A stretch of DNA of 64,000 nt from an uncultured Fibrobacter sp. (GTDB taxonomy: Bacteria; Fibrobacterota; Fibrobacteria; Fibrobacterales; Fibrobacteraceae). Made by a program: the position numbers and the translations under genes. The notes below the pieces were generated by a model that was given only the letters and a program-made list of their open reading frames with translations, was not told the DNA's origin and did not search any database. How positions within the stretch are numbered: position 1 is the stretch's first letter; every line of letters begins with the position of its first letter. The stretch spans positions 1 to 64,000 of the forward strand of contig NZ_CAMVDO010000017.1 of assembly GCF_947166265.1 (NCBI RefSeq). The letters are read 5' to 3'. Below, piece by piece: positions 60,404-64,000 of the stretch.

Positions 60404-60411
60404 ATTGGAAT
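60397..60411. repeat. 15-bp palindrome attccaaattggaat over the -35 region
   Basis: The reverse complement of the palindrome at 37293-37307. Its position over the -35 box suggests a repressor or activator site specific to this gene; its tandem paralogue lacks it. Confidence 0.55.
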
Positions 60412-60420
60412 GCACGTTCC

Positions 60421-60437
60421 TTGGATAAATTGTCAAT
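60421..60437. promoter_or_regulatory. Xylan-gene palindrome, first tandem GH43 copy
   Basis: The sequence ttggataaattgtcaat. Its centre (60429) is 54 bp from the near edge of GATAGT (60380-60375). Confidence 0.7.
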
Positions 60438-60453
60438 AGTGGGAAAAAGTAAA

Positions 60454-60479
60454 ATCGGAGTTACAAAAGTAACTCCGAT
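60454..60479 (-). terminator. Terminator of the second tandem GH43 gene
   Basis: A perfect 10-bp stem (atcggagtta / taactccgat) with a 6-nt loop, followed on the minus strand by TTTACTTTTT. Confidence 0.9.
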
Positions 60480-60506
60480 CTTCAATTTCGCGATTTTTTG
60501 CCGATT

Positions 60507-62747
60507 TTAGCGGATTGCGCGAACCTTCGCCACCGCACCGTTAGCTCGGTTACGTATCAGGCTCAAGCCACGAACCTTTTCAGAGCCCTTCACGGCCCCG
60601 TCGCGCCACAGCTTAGAGGCTTCGGCAAGGTTATGAGCCTTAAAGCTTGCCACCTTCTTGCCGCTGAGGTCGAACACGTCGAAATCGGCAGTGACCGCAG
60701 AAGCGAGCTTAAGTCCCGGATGAATCGCCGTGGGGTCGGCATCCTTCCCCGGAGCGAAGTTGATAAAGTCGATATCGAACCAATTGCCCGTCACCTCGAA
60801 ACGAAGGACATGTTCACCGGCATCAAGTTTCACGTTCGCACTCACCAGGGTGAATTCGTCCCAGCTCGTTCCAGAAACGGCGACATCGGCAATAGACTTT
60901 CCGTCAACGGAGAGCGTAAAGCCAGCAGTCGAATTATCCGTCGCGACAGAGGCAAACATCGTATAGTCGCCTTCTTCCTTCACGTTCACGGTATATTCGA
61001 GCCAGTCTCCAGACTCGTTGTAGCCCACCACATAGCCGGTCGCCTTCTTGTAAATGTCAACACCGGTACCTTCGCGGTAGCTCTTGCCGTCGTTGCTTTC
61101 GGCGCCATGGTCTTCGGAATCGGTTTCATTGTAGGAATCGACATCGCCACCGCGACCCGTTCCCGGAATGTCAAAGTCTTCCATTTCGATCTTGCCAGGA
61201 ATGCTCCAGGCGGTGCCACGGAACGGCTTCTGCGGTTCGGGAGGAGTCGAGCCACTTCCTTCGAAGCCCCAGGCCTTGATTGCCATGGTAGAATCCTGCT
61301 TGCCCTTGAACACCAGGAACAGCTGTTCCACAATGCCCTTCAGGCCTTCCACCTTGCAAGACGTTTCGGCATAGGTGCTCTTGCTGCCGGTATTCGTGAG
61401 AGTACAGGTGCCGGCCAGCGTACCCGTTGCAGAACCCGTGCGGATTTCAATCTGGTTGTCGGCGGCAGTGCTTCCGGCCTGCACCGTAAAGCCCGTCGCC
61501 GCCGTACCGAAGTCCACGCCAGAGACGCGAATCCAGGATTCCTTGGAAGAAAGCGGAAGCAACACGTAATCCGTCAGCTTGCCCGGAACAAAGTTGGAGC
61601 GGCTACGGATTCCCTTCTGCTTGGAGCTCGTGAGAGCCGGATACCAGTCGTACGGATCAAAGTTTTCAATCTGCTTCGGGCCTTCCTTCGTGAAGGTCAG
61701 CTCCTTCATGGTGCCGTCGGAATTGTAGGTAAATTCATCGACAGAAACACTGCGGTGGTAAGCCGGATTCGGATTCGCCGCGCCGTCTTCGGCAGGAATC
61801 TTTTCCAGGCCGTCGTAACCGTTTGCAATACGGCGATCATGGTAAGCCACATACCAGTGGCCCTTGAATTCGGCAATGCCATGGTGGTTGTTGTTATTGG
61901 CATTGATGTTCTGGCCGCCGATATTCGGGTTACCCATAAAGATACCCTTGTATTCATAGGGTCCCATCGGGTTTGACGCCATACCGTAGGCAATACGCAG
62001 GTCTGCCGTACTGTAGCTCAGGTAGTAGTTATTCTTGTACTTGTGAATATAAGAGGCTTCCATCGCCTTAGGGCCGCCAATCTTCAGGGCAGTCTTGGAG
62101 CTTACATCGAAACCCTTCATATCTTTGTTGAACTTGTAGATATTGAAGATGTTGTTATTACCATCTTCAGCCTTGCGCGTGTCACTGCTACCACCACCGA
62201 AGGTGAAGTAGCCCGTGCCGTCGTCATCGAAGAAAATTGCCGGGTCAAAGCACCAACCGATACCGTCGCAGTCCGAAATACCGCCACCCCAGTTGTTGAT
62301 GAGCTTCTTGCCACCCGAAACCGGGTTTGTCCAGGGGCCGGCAATGCTGTCGGCACCGATAAGGCCAATGCCGCCGCCACCGCCATCGGGGAACACAATG
62401 TAGAGCCTACCATCGTTGGGGTTCACGGCAATACCGGACGCCCAGATAGCGCCAATACCGTCCACCTTGCGGGCATCGTAAATGATGCCGAAGTCGGTCC
62501 AGTTCTTCATATCCTTGGTACGGAAGGCATAGAGCGCCTTGATATCGTAGTCACGCGCATTCGCTGCAGCCGGGTCATCCGAGTCGGTGATGACGTAAAA
62601 ATAGGTGTCATCGGCAGCGGCACCCGGGTCCGCCAGGTAATGATACGCGGAAATCGGGTTATCTGCCAGGCCAAACGCGGCAAGCCCCGCAATCAAACAG
62701 GCAGCCTTCTTGAGGCAAGCCTTTTTCCAAACTTTTCTGCAATCCAT
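60507..62747 (-). CDS. Secreted GH43 arabinofuranosidase with two CBM6-like modules (tandem copy 2)
   Basis: Tandem paralogue of the gene at 58081-60327, similar over its whole length. The ATG at 62747 has AAGGAG 5 nt upstream; the longer frame upstream is not used. The signal peptide ends at GLA near residue 28. The catalytic residues are Asp40 in YLADPGAA, the Asp in CFDPAIF, and the Glu in MEASYIHK. First CBM6-like module about 370-505 and second about 520-660 (GKIEMEDFDIPGTGRG). In the second module the Cys pair segment HSCTDEGKEAEC of the paralogue is replaced by HGAESNDGKS. The tail ends KVRAIR. Both copies keep the operator and so are probably both expressed. Confidence 0.9.
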   Translation of the reverse strand: MDCRKVWKKACLKKAACLIAGLAAFGLADNPISAYHYLADPGAAADDTYFYVITDSDDPAAANARDYDIKALYAFRTKDMKNWTDFGIIYDARKVDGIGAIWASGIAVNPNDGRLYIVFPDGGGGGIGLIGADSIAGPWTNPVSGGKKLINNWGGGISDCDGIGWCFDPAIFFDDDGTGYFTFGGGSSDTRKAEDGNNNIFNIYKFNKDMKGFDVSSKTALKIGGPKAMEASYIHKYKNNYYLSYSTADLRIAYGMASNPMGPYEYKGIFMGNPNIGGQNINANNNNHHGIAEFKGHWYVAYHDRRIANGYDGLEKIPAEDGAANPNPAYHRSVSVDEFTYNSDGTMKELTFTKEGPKQIENFDPYDWYPALTSSKQKGIRSRSNFVPGKLTDYVLLPLSSKESWIRVSGVDFGTAATGFTVQAGSTAADNQIEIRTGSATGTLAGTCTLTNTGSKSTYAETSCKVEGLKGIVEQLFLVFKGKQDSTMAIKAWGFEGSGSTPPEPQKPFRGTAWSIPGKIEMEDFDIPGTGRGGDVDSYNETDSEDHGAESNDGKSYREGTGVDIYKKATGYVVGYNESGDWLEYTVNVKEEGDYTMFASVATDNSTAGFTLSVDGKSIADVAVSGTSWDEFTLVSANVKLDAGEHVLRFEVTGNWFDIDFINFAPGKDADPTAIHPGLKLASAVTADFDVFDLSGKKVASFKAHNLAEASKLWRDGAVKGSEKVRGLSLIRNRANGAVAKVRAIR

Positions 62748-62842
62748 TAGGACTCCTTCGAAGGCAATAAACACAACCAAACCTTCACACTCTAAAATTA
62801 TTTTCAAAAATGGGCTTTTTTCACCCCAAAATGCCATATAAT

Positions 62843-62859
62843 ATGGATGAATTATCCAC
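62843..62859. promoter_or_regulatory. Xylan-gene palindrome, second tandem GH43 copy
   Basis: The sequence atggatgaattatccac. Its centre (62851) is 54 bp from the near edge of AATAAT (62802-62797). Confidence 0.7.
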
Positions 62860-62875
62860 AAGGGAAGCAAAAAAA

Positions 62876-62893
62876 GCTCCCCGGAGGGGGAGC
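62876..62893 (-). terminator. Terminator of the right-edge lipoprotein gene
   Basis: A 7-bp stem (gctcccc / ggggagc) with a 4-nt loop, followed on the minus strand by seven T residues. Confidence 0.85.
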
Positions 62894-62914
62894 CTTTTTC
62901 AAATGTTTTTCGAG

Positions 62915-64000
62915 CTAGTCGACGTCCTTGACGCCGTAGATGGTAATGTCATCGACCCAGATTTCGAACGGTCCGCCGATGCCACCGCCAAAGATATTCA
63001 GGTTCGTCACATGGTCCTTCACCTTATCCCAGCCGATGTTGCCGCCGTTCCTGGTGGAATCTGCCGGAATCAGGGAATCGGGCTTCACGACGAAGCGGTT
63101 CCATTCGGTATCGACCGACATGTTCACCCACGCCTTGCCGTTTTCGTAACCAAACTTTTCCAAATCGACGCTGTCCATGAGCACGTCGAACGAGAAACTC
63201 ACCCACTGACCGGAATCCTGGGTACCGCGGGCGTAGAACACCACGGAGTCAAGTTCAGAAAGATCCGTAATACCGCGGAGCGACTTGCCCATCAACACCC
63301 AGTTGTAGTTGGAGTCGTTGGTGTAGACCATGTGCGCCGCAAGGCCCTCACGGTCAAGCCCAGCCGAATCCGCATCGAGTTTCGCACTGGCGTACTTGGA
63401 AACCGTCGTATACCAACCGTAGGTGCTGTCTTCAAAGTCTTCGAAAAGAACTACCGGGTAGACTTCGACAGTATCTTCGGGCACCGTAGACGTATCCGTG
63501 GCCGACGTATCGGGAGGTTCCACCGGCTTCTGGCCAATCAGGACATTCTTGGACTCATCATCCGAGGCTACCTTGACCGAGCGGGAACCCACCGGCAAGA
63601 AGCTGTTGTACGTCGTGAGAGAACCATCGGCATCTTCAACTTCGTAGGTATCGTAAACGAAGCCTATCACGCTGAAATCGCCCGCCGGCAGGTTTTCGAA
63701 CTCGAAACGGCCAAGCGAATCGGTTTGTACAAAGTAATCAAGACCCTGGATACCCACGGTAACAGAGGAGACACCTTCGGGCAAGTAGACCTGTCCAGAA
63801 ATTGCACCGGTCTTTTCTACCACCAGAGTATCCGATTCAAAGGAACTATCGGCCACCGTTACACGGACAAACGCCTTGGCCGTTTTTTCACGAGCTTCAA
63901 TAGTATAGTTACCGGGCTTGAGCCTCGGGAGGTCCAACTGCCCCTGGTCGTCGGTTTCCATATTCAAGATACCGGCAGCCGAATCGGTTTCAACCACGGG
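62915..64000 (-). CDS. Partial lipoprotein-like protein with carboxypeptidase-like repeats and galactose-binding-like domain
   Basis: The 5' end lies beyond the window, so start and signal peptide are not visible. The visible 360 residues contain two carboxypeptidase-regulatory-like units (GQLDLPRLKPGNYTIEARE; GAISGQVYLPEGVSSVTVGI ... RFEFENLPAGDFSVIGF). A Pro/Thr-rich linker (about 165-185) and a galactose-binding/CBM11-like domain ending EIWVDDITIYG follow. The layout and motifs match the lipoprotein at 40378-41622, which is coupled to a TIGR02147-type gene. A similar partner may lie just outside the window. Confidence 0.75.
   Translation of the reverse strand, partial: PVVETDSAAGILNMETDDQGQLDLPRLKPGNYTIEAREKTAKAFVRVTVADSSFESDTLVVEKTGAISGQVYLPEGVSSVTVGIQGLDYFVQTDSLGRFEFENLPAGDFSVIGFVYDTYEVEDADGSLTTYNSFLPVGSRSVKVASDDESKNVLIGQKPVEPPDTSATDTSTVPEDTVEVYPVVLFEDFEDSTYGWYTTVSKYASAKLDADSAGLDREGLAAHMVYTNDSNYNWVLMGKSLRGITDLSELDSVVFYARGTQDSGQWVSFSFDVLMDSVDLEKFGYENGKAWVNMSVDTEWNRFVVKPDSLIPADSTRNGGNIGWDKVKDHVTNLNIFGGGIGGPFEIWVDDITIYGVKDVD

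Overview
The window is almost certainly from the genus Fibrobacter, a fibre-degrading gut bacterium close to F. succinogenes. The basis is the two lipoproteins built from FISUMP repeats (the F. succinogenes major paralogous domain), a TIGR02147-type protein, and a long run of secreted glycoside hydrolases and esterases that carry CBM6 modules and a shared basic C-terminal tail. No rRNA, tRNA, CRISPR array or complete insertion sequence was seen.

Layout. (1) 1-13.1 kb: hemicellulases. These are a GH10 xylanase, a divergent CE1-type esterase, a GH2 beta-galactosidase, a GH43 arabinofuranosidase and a GH95 fucosidase/galactosidase. (2) 13.2-28.6 kb: an AT-richer accessory, defence-like island. 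It holds a metallophosphoesterase, an ORF6N/PLD protein, an McrBC/LlaJI-like pair with its own XRE regulator, a large UvrD-type helicase with zinc ribbons, two DUF4143 ATPases, and several decayed KilA-N/RhuM/ORF6N genes. (3) 28.7-33.1 kb: two more secreted enzymes (beta-helix GH141-like and GH5). (4) 33.2-37.2 kb: FISUMP lipoproteins alternating with DNA-acting enzymes (hypoxanthine-type DNA glycosylase, GIY-YIG nuclease). (5) 37.6-42.5 kb: GH127, then a lipoprotein/TIGR02147 pair. (6) 42.7-47.5 kb: sbcDC. (7) 47.7-62.7 kb: a dense heteroxylan set of GH27, CE1, GH43, CE6, GH30 and two tandem GH43 paralogues. A partial lipoprotein gene runs off the right edge.

Together the secreted enzymes would cut the xylan backbone (GH10, GH30) and remove arabinose (GH43, GH127), acetyl and feruloyl esters (CE6, CE1), galactose (GH27, GH2) and terminal fucose or galactose (GH95). 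This is the set expected for highly substituted cereal or grass xylan.

The strongest new observation is regulatory. Eleven of these enzyme genes or operons carry a 17-bp imperfect palindrome (consensus TKGAYAA-N-TTRTCMA). Its centre always lies 53-54 bp from the near edge of a GATAAT-like -10 box, so near position -61 of the inferred start site. Such sites are absent from the defence island and from sbcDC. This looks like a heteroxylan regulon controlled by an activator that is not encoded in the window. Other unusual items are 33/34-bp phased repeats in front of both DUF4143 ATPases, a metallophosphoesterase whose tail is an internally deleted ORF6N gene, a palindromic repeat translated inside the McrB-like GTPase, and two candidate small proteins between xylan genes.
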